A stretch of DNA of 64,000 nt from Leptolyngbya sp. FACHB-321 (GTDB lineage: Bacteria; Cyanobacteriota; Cyanobacteriia; Leptolyngbyales; Leptolyngbyaceae), in the NCBI RefSeq assembly GCF_014695975.1, contig NZ_JACJPI010000060.1, forward strand, positions 58,919-122,918, written 5' to 3'. Positions 17,132 to 25,113 of the stretch are shown here, piece by piece. Made by a program: the position numbers and the translations under genes. The notes beneath the pieces were generated by a model that worked only from the letters and a program-made list of their open reading frames with translations, was not told where the DNA came from and did not search any database. Each line of letters starts with the position of its first letter. The first letter of the stretch is position 1.

Positions 17132-18607
17132 ATGGTTGACGTACAACAGGCACTTGAGAATCTCAGAGACAAAATTGCTGTGATTATTGCAGACCTAGAA
17201 GTTTGGAATTCTCTCCATGATGTAAAAAATGCTCTTGGCTTACCAGATGAAGATGTTCCAAGCAATATTGGCAAACATCGATACCTGCGTATAGTGACAG
17301 CTACCGCAAGCGACCAAGAGATTATTCATGCAGCCAAGCGAATGATGAAGTCCTATCCGGGCACACGTGGAAAATTATCAAGCGTTAATTTACAGCAAAT
17401 CCAAGATAACCTTTGGTGGATCGAGAGCCAGGGAACTCAACAAATTACTAATGTCACTCGTCATAGGTTTGCAGAAAGTCTGGAAGGCTTACAATTCTGG
17501 GGAAGATTACCACTCAGAGAGTTTCTCAGTTCTGTAATTCCTGACCCTCAAGCAAACGGGAATAATCTATGTGATTTTGTCACAAAGGCTGATGGGCAAA
17601 TTTGCAAAAGGTCTGTAAATTATAAATACGACTTCTCTATTTTTCTAAATCCCCAGAGAGAACTAACGAAGATTCTTACTCTTGATGAACTTGAACCTTA
17701 TAAGTACTCGCCAATTCAAGCTGCAATGCTTTTGCGTGAACTAGGATTTCTTGAGTGGGCAGATCAACGGTTCTGCATATTGATTGAACGAATAGTTCAC
17801 CCTGAAGTTCAAGAATCTGCAACACAGCAAAAGTTAGTAGCCCTAAGTAACACATTACTGCAACACAATGGTTTTGAATTACGCGAAGAGACTTCACAAG
17901 GAGGGCTTCCTGTTTACAAAGTTAGGAAAAGGGCGGTAGGAGTATCTGGGGCACCTAAGTACATAATTTTCGCATCCACTGGTTTAAAGCCTGACATCGT
18001 GATTGATGATGCTGTAAATATGGATATTCGTGTTGTCCATCATGCAGATAAATGCTTGGTTTATGATCAACCTCCACCTACTGGTGATCTGACTTGGAAA
18101 ATGCTGGTGGAATGGTGGAGTAAACACAAAGGGTTAAAAGTCGTAGATGATAAGACAAGACATGAGTTAGGGCATCGACTAAGAAATTCCCTTCAAAAGG
18201 GACCTGAACTCGATTTTTTCGATACTTATTTCAGAGCATTTAAACCACGTTTGGGAGACAATCTTCCAGCATTACTGCCACAGGTTTATCTGCATTATGA
18301 TCCTCGCAATCAGAGTGAGCGAAAACAGCCTGTGCTTGCTCGACAACGAATGGATTTTCTTATGCTGCTTCGGAATGAGAATCGAGTTGTCATTGAAATC
18401 GATGGGGCTCAACATTACTCAGATAATGGGTATGCTTTGCCACAGCGCTATGCCGAAATGGTTGCAGAGGATCGTAGAATCAGGCTCCTTGGCTACGAAG
18501 TGTATCGTTTTGGGGGCGCAGAGTTTAAAGATTCCAAACTTGCCCGCAAAACTATTGTTAGGTTCTTTAACGATTTATTTGCTCGCCACAAAATTGATTC
18601 AATTTAG
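17132..18607 (+). CDS. AbiJ-NTD3-like defence protein with C-terminal Vsr/DUF559-type nuclease
   Basis: The 491-residue protein has three parts. The N-terminal 95 residues are helical and include KHRYLRIVTATASDQEI. A middle region has the TRHRFAESLEGLQFWGRLPL pattern (about 110-130) and an EWADQRFCILIERIVHPEVQ stretch, which resemble the AbiJ-NTD3 family of predicted abortive-infection proteins. The C-terminal domain (about 395-490) is a Vsr/DUF559-like restriction-endonuclease fold with D408 (RMDFLMLL), E422-x-D424 (VVIEIDGAQHYS) and a GYEVYRFGG strand, so the PD-(D/E)xK-type active site looks intact. The DNA is more AT-rich than recG. It sits between two antitoxin-type genes on the same strand. 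A phage-defence or toxin role is likely by family; the trigger is unknown. Confidence 0.7.
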   Translation: MVDVQQALENLRDKIAVIIADLEVWNSLHDVKNALGLPDEDVPSNIGKHRYLRIVTATASDQEIIHAAKRMMKSYPGTRGKLSSVNLQQIQDNLWWIESQGTQQITNVTRHRFAESLEGLQFWGRLPLREFLSSVIPDPQANGNNLCDFVTKADGQICKRSVNYKYDFSIFLNPQRELTKILTLDELEPYKYSPIQAAMLLRELGFLEWADQRFCILIERIVHPEVQESATQQKLVALSNTLLQHNGFELREETSQGGLPVYKVRKRAVGVSGAPKYIIFASTGLKPDIVIDDAVNMDIRVVHHADKCLVYDQPPPTGDLTWKMLVEWWSKHKGLKVVDDKTRHELGHRLRNSLQKGPELDFFDTYFRAFKPRLGDNLPALLPQVYLHYDPRNQSERKQPVLARQRMDFLMLLRNENRVVIEIDGAQHYSDNGYALPQRYAEMVAEDRRIRLLGYEVYRFGGAEFKDSKLARKTIVRFFNDLFARHKIDSI

Positions 18608-18638
18608 ACCAACACAAGTATTAAGTGGAGGACAGACT

Positions 18639-18887
18639 ATGAAAGTACAAATCATTGATGATGGAAAAATCACCATTCCACTTGAAATTCGGCAGCGGTT
18701 AGGGTTGCGTGAAGGGGATGAACTCCTGTTTAGCTTGGAAGGCAACGAAGTACGGTTGCGTCCAGTCAAACGGCGCCGACTTAGTGAGTTTCGTGGTGCC
18801 CTGCCTACCACTGTTGCTTACCCTGGTAAAGACGCTATTCGTCGGCAAGTTGCTAAGACTCTGGCAACCGATACTGAACAGTCATAA
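18639..18887 (+). CDS. AbrB/MazE/SpoVT-family DNA-binding antitoxin
   Basis: The 82-residue protein begins at the ATG at 18639, preceded by GGAGGACAG. Residues 1-45 form a swapped-hairpin AbrB fold (VQIIDDGKITIPLEIRQRLG, then REGDELLFSLEG). The C-terminal tail would bind a partner toxin, usually a PIN-domain RNase. No toxin gene follows: only 60 bases separate it from the convergent metallophosphoesterase gene. It starts 31 bases after the nuclease gene. It may be an orphan antitoxin, a regulator of the island, or a partner of the nuclease. Confidence 0.8.
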   Translation: MKVQIIDDGKITIPLEIRQRLGLREGDELLFSLEGNEVRLRPVKRRRLSEFRGALPTTVAYPGKDAIRRQVAKTLATDTEQS

Positions 18888-18950
18888 TCAATCTTTGGAT
18901 CGAGGGTATACATCCATTGCAGCACTAAATGTTACCCCCCTAACAACAGG

Positions 18951-20030
18951 CTACACGATCGCCTCATGACTCTGATGAGGCTGGCTAACTGGCATTTCAT
19001 GGCGATAGAGTACTGTCTCTGAAACCAACGTTAAATTCTGATCAAGCCAGACGATCGAGGCTTGAGCCACAGAGCCACCCTGGAGCGATACCAGCGAGAA
19101 GTTGCGCAGGCAGCTCGTTTCCGTCCTTACAATGCGAGGTACGCTGGCGGCATTGAGATAGGTCGTTCCGTTTGTCGTCACGAGCGGCACTCGTTGGTGC
19201 TGCTTGGTGTGGCGCAACTGATGGTGCATGTGCCCAAAGGCAACCAGGGGAACCGTTTTACCAAGCTTGCGGGTAGCCACGATCGCCTCGGCAAAGTCTG
19301 GATCGCCATGATCGCCACCAGGAGGGTGCCAATCTTTGCCACAGGTGTCTTCGGCACGATCGCCTAACCCTTTTGGTCCACAGTGCCCCAGAAAGATCAC
19401 TGTATCAAAAGTACTGCTGCTGGCAGCTTGCACAATCCGTTCGGTGGATTCGGCAAAGCTGGTGATGCCGTAGCGCGATCGATAAAAGGCGTTCGTGTTT
19501 TTCCACTCTGACCCGCCCCAGCTAAAGGGACGGCTGCCCACTACGGTCAGGTTCAAGGCAGGAAAGTCGAGTTTGCCGTAGCCAACGTGCGCGTCTCCCA
19601 GCAAATCTAGCTGTTGCTGTACCCGGTCTTCTTGGGTGCGATCGTAGGGACATTTCTTGATGCCCCATTCAGTCGCGCTATACCAGGCATCGTGGTTGCC
19701 CAAAACGGCAGCTTTGGGAAACTCAAGTGCGGCGATCGACCGCACAACCTCAACAGATTCGTTACCAAAATCTCCTACAAACAGCACCAGATCAACACCT
19801 AGATGCTTGAGCGCGATCGCGTCGTCTGCATCCCAGCAATTATGGATATCGCCAATAACAGCAATTTTGATATCTGATGGTGCTGGTTGTGGCGATGGCT
19901 GCGCGATCGTCGACTGTTTCTCTGGGTGTGCGATCGACTGCATGGGACGATTGTTTGTTTGGTGATCGTTCGTTTGGTGATTGGTTGTCTGACGATCGTG
20001 CGTTTGGCGATCGTGTAGCGGCTGATTCAT
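18951..20030 (-). CDS. TIGR04168-type metallophosphoesterase
   Basis: The product is about 359 residues from the ATG at 20030. It is a calcineurin-like phosphoesterase of the family found in cyanobacteria and plastids. The metal-binding blocks are GDIHNCWD (D-x-H), GDFGNE, GNHDAWY, GHCGPKG and GHMHHQLR, so all ligands are present. The substrate is not known. The first 30 residues form a His/Gln/Thr/Asn-rich run with a five-residue period (DRQTH-DRQTT-NHQTN-DHQTN), encoded by a 15-bp tandem repeat. They are unlikely to be part of the fold. An ATG further inside (near 19947) could be the real start. Confidence 0.87.
   Translation of the reverse strand: MNQPLHDRQTHDRQTTNHQTNDHQTNNRPMQSIAHPEKQSTIAQPSPQPAPSDIKIAVIGDIHNCWDADDAIALKHLGVDLVLFVGDFGNESVEVVRSIAALEFPKAAVLGNHDAWYSATEWGIKKCPYDRTQEDRVQQQLDLLGDAHVGYGKLDFPALNLTVVGSRPFSWGGSEWKNTNAFYRSRYGITSFAESTERIVQAASSSTFDTVIFLGHCGPKGLGDRAEDTCGKDWHPPGGDHGDPDFAEAIVATRKLGKTVPLVAFGHMHHQLRHTKQHQRVPLVTTNGTTYLNAASVPRIVRTETSCLRNFSLVSLQGGSVAQASIVWLDQNLTLVSETVLYRHEMPVSQPHQSHEAIV
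19949..20014. repeat. 15-bp tandem repeat in the 5' end of the phosphoesterase gene
   Basis: On the minus strand the units read CACGATCGCCAAACG, CACGATCGTCAGACA, ACCAATCACCAAACG and AACGATCACCAAACA. The 15-bp period preserves the frame and gives a five-residue peptide period. The CGATCG cores resemble HIP1 halves, and the period equals that of the array at 9135-9269. Confidence 0.7.
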
Positions 20031-20187
20031 GCGTATCCCTTTTCCCGTCTCTTCCAGCATAATCAGGTTTGGAGGCGAACGGAATTGCAAGGGTTAATCA
20101 CAACGTCTTTAAATTAACAGCAAAGTCTTTTAGTACCTGGCACAGTAGAACCATAGACGACGTTGAAGCCGCCGCAATGAGAGATGT

Positions 20188-21615
20188 ATGTCAGACGTGA
20201 ATCTGGATTTGACCATCAATGGCGCGAATGTCCGCCTTAAAGACATTTCTCCAACTGTAACGCTGCTGGAATATTTGCGCGCCAGTGGCAGAGTGGGAAC
20301 AAAAGAAGGCTGTGGCGATGGCGATTGTGGCGCGTGTACGGTAGCGATCGTCGCTGAAGGGGCAGACGGCAAACCCCATTATCAGGCGATGAACAGTTGC
20401 TTGATTCCCTTAGCGTCTGTGGCAGGACGCGAGATTATTACGGTTGAAGGGGTTGCAAACGGTGAACTACATCCCGTTCAGGCGGCAATGGTGGAGACGT
20501 TGGGTTCCCAGTGTGGCTACTGTACGCCGGGATTCGTCATGAGCCTGTTTGCAGCGTATTACGATCGCACCGTGGATGACCTTTCTGTAGAAGGCAATCT
20601 ATGTCGTTGTACGGGCTATCTCTCCATTCGTCGTGCGGCTGCGTTGGTGAACAATGCTGTGCCTGAAGATATGTTTGCAGAACAGTTGAGTCATGCCACC
20701 ACTGCGTTCACATCATTAGACTACAGTGGCAACGAGCAGCACTTCTACCGTCCCATCCAGTTAAGTGAAGTCCTGACCTTGCTCCAGCAGCATCCAGATG
20801 CAACACTGGTCGCAGGTGGGACTGATCTGGGGTTGGAACTGAGCCATCACCGTCAGCACTTTCCCGTTATGGTGTCTCTCGAAGCAGTGGCAGAATTGAA
20901 GCGCGTTGAACAAACCCCAGAGACCGTTGTGATTGGTGCTGCTGTGCCTTTGAGCCATGTTGAAACCAATCTGCACGGCATTTTCCCCAGTTTGGATGAG
21001 ATGCTGCACTGGTTTGCAGCGCGACAAATACGCAATCGGGCAACGCTGGGCGGCAATCTGGGCACCGCTTCCCCAATCGGCGATCTTCCTCCCGTTCTCC
21101 TGTCGTTGGATGCTGAGTTGACGATCGCCAGCCTTACCGGAACTCGCACAGTTCTGTTAGCTGATTTCTTTAAAGGCTACCGTCAAACGGCTCTCCAACG
21201 AGGAGAGGTAATCGTCTCAGTGAGCATTCCAAAGACGATCGCATCCGGATCAGTTCGTCGTCTCAGCCAGTCGTACAAAATTGGGAAACGCGGTACGGAT
21301 GATATCAGCATTGTTGCAGCGGCGTTTACGATCGATCTGGATGCTAGCGATCGCATTGTTCACGCACGGCTTGCTTATGGTGGCGTGGCGGCAACTCCTG
21401 TACGGGCGATCACTATTGAAACGCTGCTGATTGGGCAACCCTGGACATTAGCAACAATCCAGCGGATCAAGCCCACTCTGAGAGCAACCTTTACGCCCAT
21501 AACAGATTTTCGCGGCAGTGCTGACTATCGCAAACAGCTAATCGCCAATCTCTTTGAGAAATTTTTCGTAGAATTTAGCAACGTCAACGCTGACCTATTG
21601 AAGGTGACGAGATGA
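20188..21615 (+). CDS. xdhA: Xanthine dehydrogenase small subunit (2Fe-2S and FAD)
   Basis: The 475-residue subunit passes electrons from the molybdenum site to NAD in the oxidation of hypoxanthine and xanthine to urate. The N-terminal ferredoxin-like domain has Cys42, Cys47, Cys50 (EGCGDGDCGACT) and Cys71. The second [2Fe-2S] domain has the CGYCTPG and NLCRCTGY pairs. The FAD-binding domain follows from about residue 180, with VAGGTDLGLE and NRATLGGNLGTASPIGDLPP. Its stop overlaps the start of xdhB by four bases (ATGA), so the two are translationally coupled. No xdhC maturation gene is visible nearby. Confidence 0.92.
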   Translation: MSDVNLDLTINGANVRLKDISPTVTLLEYLRASGRVGTKEGCGDGDCGACTVAIVAEGADGKPHYQAMNSCLIPLASVAGREIITVEGVANGELHPVQAAMVETLGSQCGYCTPGFVMSLFAAYYDRTVDDLSVEGNLCRCTGYLSIRRAAALVNNAVPEDMFAEQLSHATTAFTSLDYSGNEQHFYRPIQLSEVLTLLQQHPDATLVAGGTDLGLELSHHRQHFPVMVSLEAVAELKRVEQTPETVVIGAAVPLSHVETNLHGIFPSLDEMLHWFAARQIRNRATLGGNLGTASPIGDLPPVLLSLDAELTIASLTGTRTVLLADFFKGYRQTALQRGEVIVSVSIPKTIASGSVRRLSQSYKIGKRGTDDISIVAAAFTIDLDASDRIVHARLAYGGVAATPVRAITIETLLIGQPWTLATIQRIKPTLRATFTPITDFRGSADYRKQLIANLFEKFFVEFSNVNADLLKVTR

Positions 21616-23954
21616 ATGCAGTCGGTAAACCCTCGAAACACGAAAGCGCGGTTCACCATGTCAGCGGCAAAGCGGTGTATACCGACGATCAGCGCCAGCC
21701 TGTAGGGATGCTGTCTGTTTACCCGGTTGTTGCGCCCTATGCCCACGCATGGATTACGGGCATTGATATTTCTGCGGCAGCAGCCGTGGAGGGTGTTGTC
21801 ACTGTACTGACTGCCGCTGACGTACCGGGCAAAAACGATACAGGCGTAATTGTGCAGGATGAGGTGCTGTTTCCCACTGAAACAGTGAGCTATTACGGGC
21901 AGGCGATCGTCTGGGTAGTCGGTGAAACAGACGAAGCCGCTCGACTGGGAGCCGCAAAGGTCATTGTGACCTACGAAGCACTAGAACCACTGCTGAGTAT
22001 CAAAGCGGCGATCGCTGCTGAGAGCTTTCACAACCAAGCACAGGTGGTCTGTCAGGGTGATGCGATCGCTGCCCTTGCTGAAGTCGATCGCTGTCTTGAA
22101 GGCGAGATCGAAATGAACGGTCAGGATCACTTTTACCTGGAAACCCAGGCAAGTTGGGTGATTCCCGATGGTGAAGGACATTATCAGGTTTACGCCTCAA
22201 CCCAGCATCCTGCTGAAACGCAGGTGATAGTGGCGCGGGTGTTGGGTGTCACCAGCAATCAGGTAACGGTCACCTGTTTACGTATGGGTGGCGGGTTTGG
22301 CGGGAAGGAATCGCAGGCAAATCCCTATGCGTCGGTGGCGGCGATCGCCGCCAAGAAAACGGGTCGTCCCGTCCGCGTAAAACTCAAGCGGAGCCACGAT
22401 ATGACCTTGACAGGCAAGCGTCACGGCTTTTTAGGACAGTACAAGGTCGGCTTTACCAGTGAAGGCAAAATCACTGCGCTGGATGTCGCACTTTATGCCG
22501 ATGGTGGTTGGAGTTTAGACCTGTCCCCGCCAGTGCTGCTACGCGCCATGCTGCACGTAGACAACGCCTACTACATTCCCCACATCACAGTGACAGGACG
22601 AATTGCCAAAACCAACAAGGTATCGAATACGGCATTCCGGGGGTTTGGTGGTCCCCAGGGCATGATTGTGACCGAAGAGGTGATTGATCGCCTTGCCCGT
22701 GCTCTCAACCTGCCGCCCGATGTCGTACGCGAACGCAATTTTTATCATGGCGCTGGTGAAACCAATACCACTCACTACGGACAAGAAATCTACGACAACC
22801 GCCTTGATCGCGTCTGGCAGGAAGCGAAGACCAACGCCAACTTTGGGGCACGGCAGGCGGCGATCGCCGACTTCAACCGTACCCATCCGTATAACAAACG
22901 TGGGTTAGCCATCACGCCTGTCAAGTTCGGCATCTCGTTCAACAAAACGCACTATAACCAGGCAGGGGCGCTCCTGCTCATCTACACTGACGGCAGCATT
23001 CAACTCAATCATGGTGGCACCGAGATGGGGCAGGGGCTTCACACCAAAATGCTGCAAGTGGCAGCAAACGCGCTTGGTGTCGGTATGAACCGCTTTCGGA
23101 TGATGCCCACCAGCACGGATAAGGTGCCCAATACCTCCGCAACGGCTGCCTCTAGCGGGTCAGATTTAAACGGGCAAGCAGTCAAAGATGCGTGCGAAAC
23201 CATCAAAGCACGGCTGTCTCCAGTCGCAGCGAGAATGCTGAACCTGGATGCAGCAGAAGATTTAGTGTTTGAAGACGACTGGATCTTTTGCAAAACCTAT
23301 CCCAAAACTCGCATCCCGTTTTTAGACGTGGTGAGACAGGCATACGACGATCGCATCAGCCTTTCTGCCACGGGCTATTACCGCACACCACACATCTACT
23401 GGGATGAGGCAACAGGTAAGGGAAGACCGTTTTACTATTTTGCCTATGGTGCTGCAGTCAGCGAAGTTGAGGTGGATGGCTTTACAGGCACCTTTAAGCT
23501 GCGTCAGGTGGATGTGGTGCACGATGTGGGCGAATCGTTGAATCCCCTGGTCGATCGCGGGCAAATTGAAGGCGCGTTTGTGCAGGGGATGGGCTGGCTG
23601 ACGATGGAAGAGTTGGTGTGGGATGATCAAGGACGGCTTCGCACCGATGCGCCCAGCACGTACAAGATTCCCACTATTTGCGAAATCCCCGAACACTTCA
23701 GCGTTCATCTACTGACACGAGCCGCGCAGGATGGTGTGATCTACGGCAGCAAGGCAGTAGGCGAACCGCCCTTCATGCTGGCAATGTCAGTGCGAGAGGC
23801 AATTCGGGAAGCCGTAGCGGCATTTGGCAATGCTTCAGCGGTTTTCCTCGCGGCTCCCGCAACACCAGAGGCAACATTATGGGCGATCGAACAGGTGCGA
23901 TCGTCCTCCACTCAGCCTGCCGCGGCTCCAAATCCTCAGCTTTCAACCATCTAG
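21612..23954 (+). CDS. xdhB: Xanthine dehydrogenase molybdopterin-binding subunit
   Basis: The 780-residue catalytic subunit binds the molybdenum cofactor and purine. The N-terminal part begins HESAVHHVSGKAVYTDD, and the Mo-binding core has MGGGFGGKES, AFRGFGGPQG and GTEMGQGLHTK. The C-terminal KAVGEPPFML motif carries the catalytic Glu that acts as base. Length and motif order match XdhB. Together with xdhA it forms an (XdhAB)2 enzyme that degrades purines, feeding urate or allantoin to nitrogen release. The neighbouring URC genes point to nucleobase scavenging as a theme. Confidence 0.93.
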   Translation: MNAVGKPSKHESAVHHVSGKAVYTDDQRQPVGMLSVYPVVAPYAHAWITGIDISAAAAVEGVVTVLTAADVPGKNDTGVIVQDEVLFPTETVSYYGQAIVWVVGETDEAARLGAAKVIVTYEALEPLLSIKAAIAAESFHNQAQVVCQGDAIAALAEVDRCLEGEIEMNGQDHFYLETQASWVIPDGEGHYQVYASTQHPAETQVIVARVLGVTSNQVTVTCLRMGGGFGGKESQANPYASVAAIAAKKTGRPVRVKLKRSHDMTLTGKRHGFLGQYKVGFTSEGKITALDVALYADGGWSLDLSPPVLLRAMLHVDNAYYIPHITVTGRIAKTNKVSNTAFRGFGGPQGMIVTEEVIDRLARALNLPPDVVRERNFYHGAGETNTTHYGQEIYDNRLDRVWQEAKTNANFGARQAAIADFNRTHPYNKRGLAITPVKFGISFNKTHYNQAGALLLIYTDGSIQLNHGGTEMGQGLHTKMLQVAANALGVGMNRFRMMPTSTDKVPNTSATAASSGSDLNGQAVKDACETIKARLSPVAARMLNLDAAEDLVFEDDWIFCKTYPKTRIPFLDVVRQAYDDRISLSATGYYRTPHIYWDEATGKGRPFYYFAYGAAVSEVEVDGFTGTFKLRQVDVVHDVGESLNPLVDRGQIEGAFVQGMGWLTMEELVWDDQGRLRTDAPSTYKIPTICEIPEHFSVHLLTRAAQDGVIYGSKAVGEPPFMLAMSVREAIREAVAAFGNASAVFLAAPATPEATLWAIEQVRSSSTQPAAAPNPQLSTI

Positions 23955-24153
23955 CTACTAAAGAGTACACCTGACTTTGGCTCTCCAACCTTTGCTTTTG
24001 CGAAGCTGCTGGTCATTTGTCGTGACAACCGTGTATCTGCATAGAAATGTACTTCTGTGATGCATACAGAGAAAAATAGGGCAGTCTTAGCTTAAGCAAA
24101 TCGGTAAGCACGCTTAACGCACAAGGAAAGACACTTTACTTGGGTTGCCAACC
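23955..24153. other. Spacer after xdhB
   Basis: About 200 bases without a gene. It presumably holds the promoter for the small ORF and lipoprotein pair that follows; AAGGAAAG lies about 30 bases before the small ORF. Confidence 0.4.
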
Positions 24154-24309
24154 ATGTGTCAAAAGCTTTGCGGTGTAAGCGAGTCAGTGTTTGCAGCGAT
24201 CAGTCTTGGTTTGGTTCCTGTTGGCTGTCTGGCTGCGTCCTGGCTTACCCCTGCTCTATCTTCTCTTAACTTCCCCCTCGGTCTACTATGGTTACCAGCA
24301 CCAAAATGA
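24154..24309 (+). CDS. Small hydrophobic ORF (51 codons) overlapping a lipoprotein gene
   Basis: An open frame of 51 codons begins at ATG 24154 and ends with a TGA at 24307-24309. That TGA overlaps the ATG at 24306 of the lipoprotein gene (ATGA). The peptide has one clear hydrophobic stretch (VFAAISLGLVPVGCLAASWL) and a second (LNFPLGLLWLP), so it could be a small membrane protein. The four-base overlap is typical of translational coupling in bacterial operons and supports both starts. No family is recognised and no strong ribosome-binding site is seen, so a chance frame remains possible. Confidence 0.4.
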   Translation: MCQKLCGVSESVFAAISLGLVPVGCLAASWLTPALSSLNFPLGLLWLPAPK

Positions 24310-25022
24310 ACCTTGTTCGCTGTCCTGCGATCGTCGGTTTGCTCTTCCTCTTGTCTGCTTGCAATACCAGCCCATCACCGACAGCAACGCTTACGCCAGC
24401 ACCCGTAGCCTCTGCTCAACCCCAACCAAAGCCAAGTGTAGCCAGCACGCCTGCTGTAACTGCCAACGCTGATCCGTTCCCGAAAGCGGATGATAAAGCT
24501 ATCAGTGCAGCCAATCTCGCTCGCAATGCGTCTACTGTTGAAGACTGGGCTTTGGTCAGCGGCAAACTTCAGCAGGCGATCGCCCTCATGAAAACCGTAC
24601 CTGCTGGCAGCCCAAAACGCGTGATCGCCCAAAAGAAATTAGCCCTTTACCAGCAGCAGTTGAAAACGGCTCAACAGCAAGGGAAAAAGTTAGCAACAAA
24701 TAATACTGCTGAGAAAGCGAGTGCGTCGCAGCAGAGTCAGCCTGCTGCTGCTGTGGTTACAACGGCGGCTCCAGTAATTACGGGTATCGGTAGTTTAAAT
24801 TCAGAAAACTACAGCCGCATTGAGTTTGATATGAGTCCTGATGAGGTGCGATCGCTGTTGGGTACGCCCACACGTGAACAAGGACAAGCACCAACCTTTT
24901 CCCTAACTTGGGAAAGTGCAGACAAAAAGACAACGGTTGGCATTAGCTTCTATAAGAATAGAGTCGCAGGGAAAAGCTGTGTCACCTCTAGTTCGACCAT
25001 GAAGTGCGTCACTAAAACGTAG
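24306..25022 (+). CDS. Predicted lipoprotein with BamE/SmpA-like C-terminal domain
   Basis: The product is about 238 residues. A short basic start and hydrophobic core end in the lipobox LLSAC, so the protein should be lipidated on Cys. A Pro/Ala/Thr-rich spacer follows, then an amphipathic helical segment with KLQQAIALMKTVP and Q/K-rich repeats. A small C-terminal domain has YSRIEFDMSPDEVRSLLGTP and SLTWESADKKTTVGISFYKN, the pattern of BamE/SmpA- or BLIP-like envelope domains. Its two Cys residues may form a disulfide. An upstream ATG at 24288 is an alternative start. Function is unknown; an outer envelope location is likely. Confidence 0.7.
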   Translation: MNLVRCPAIVGLLFLLSACNTSPSPTATLTPAPVASAQPQPKPSVASTPAVTANADPFPKADDKAISAANLARNASTVEDWALVSGKLQQAIALMKTVPAGSPKRVIAQKKLALYQQQLKTAQQQGKKLATNNTAEKASASQQSQPAAAVVTTAAPVITGIGSLNSENYSRIEFDMSPDEVRSLLGTPTREQGQAPTFSLTWESADKKTTVGISFYKNRVAGKSCVTSSSTMKCVTKT

Positions 25023-25113
25023 ATAACATGAGTTCGAGTTAGGTCTATTCGTCGAACTTACGCCAAGACAATAGTTATCAGCGTTTGGCAATAAACGCCA
25101 GTAAAGATGAGCT

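Noticed and set aside
18709..18969. Possible toxin partner of the AbrB antitoxin in an overlapping frame
   Set aside because: The frame lacks PIN-type acidic motifs (no D-T/S-N start, no DxxI) and is a shadow of the antitoxin gene.
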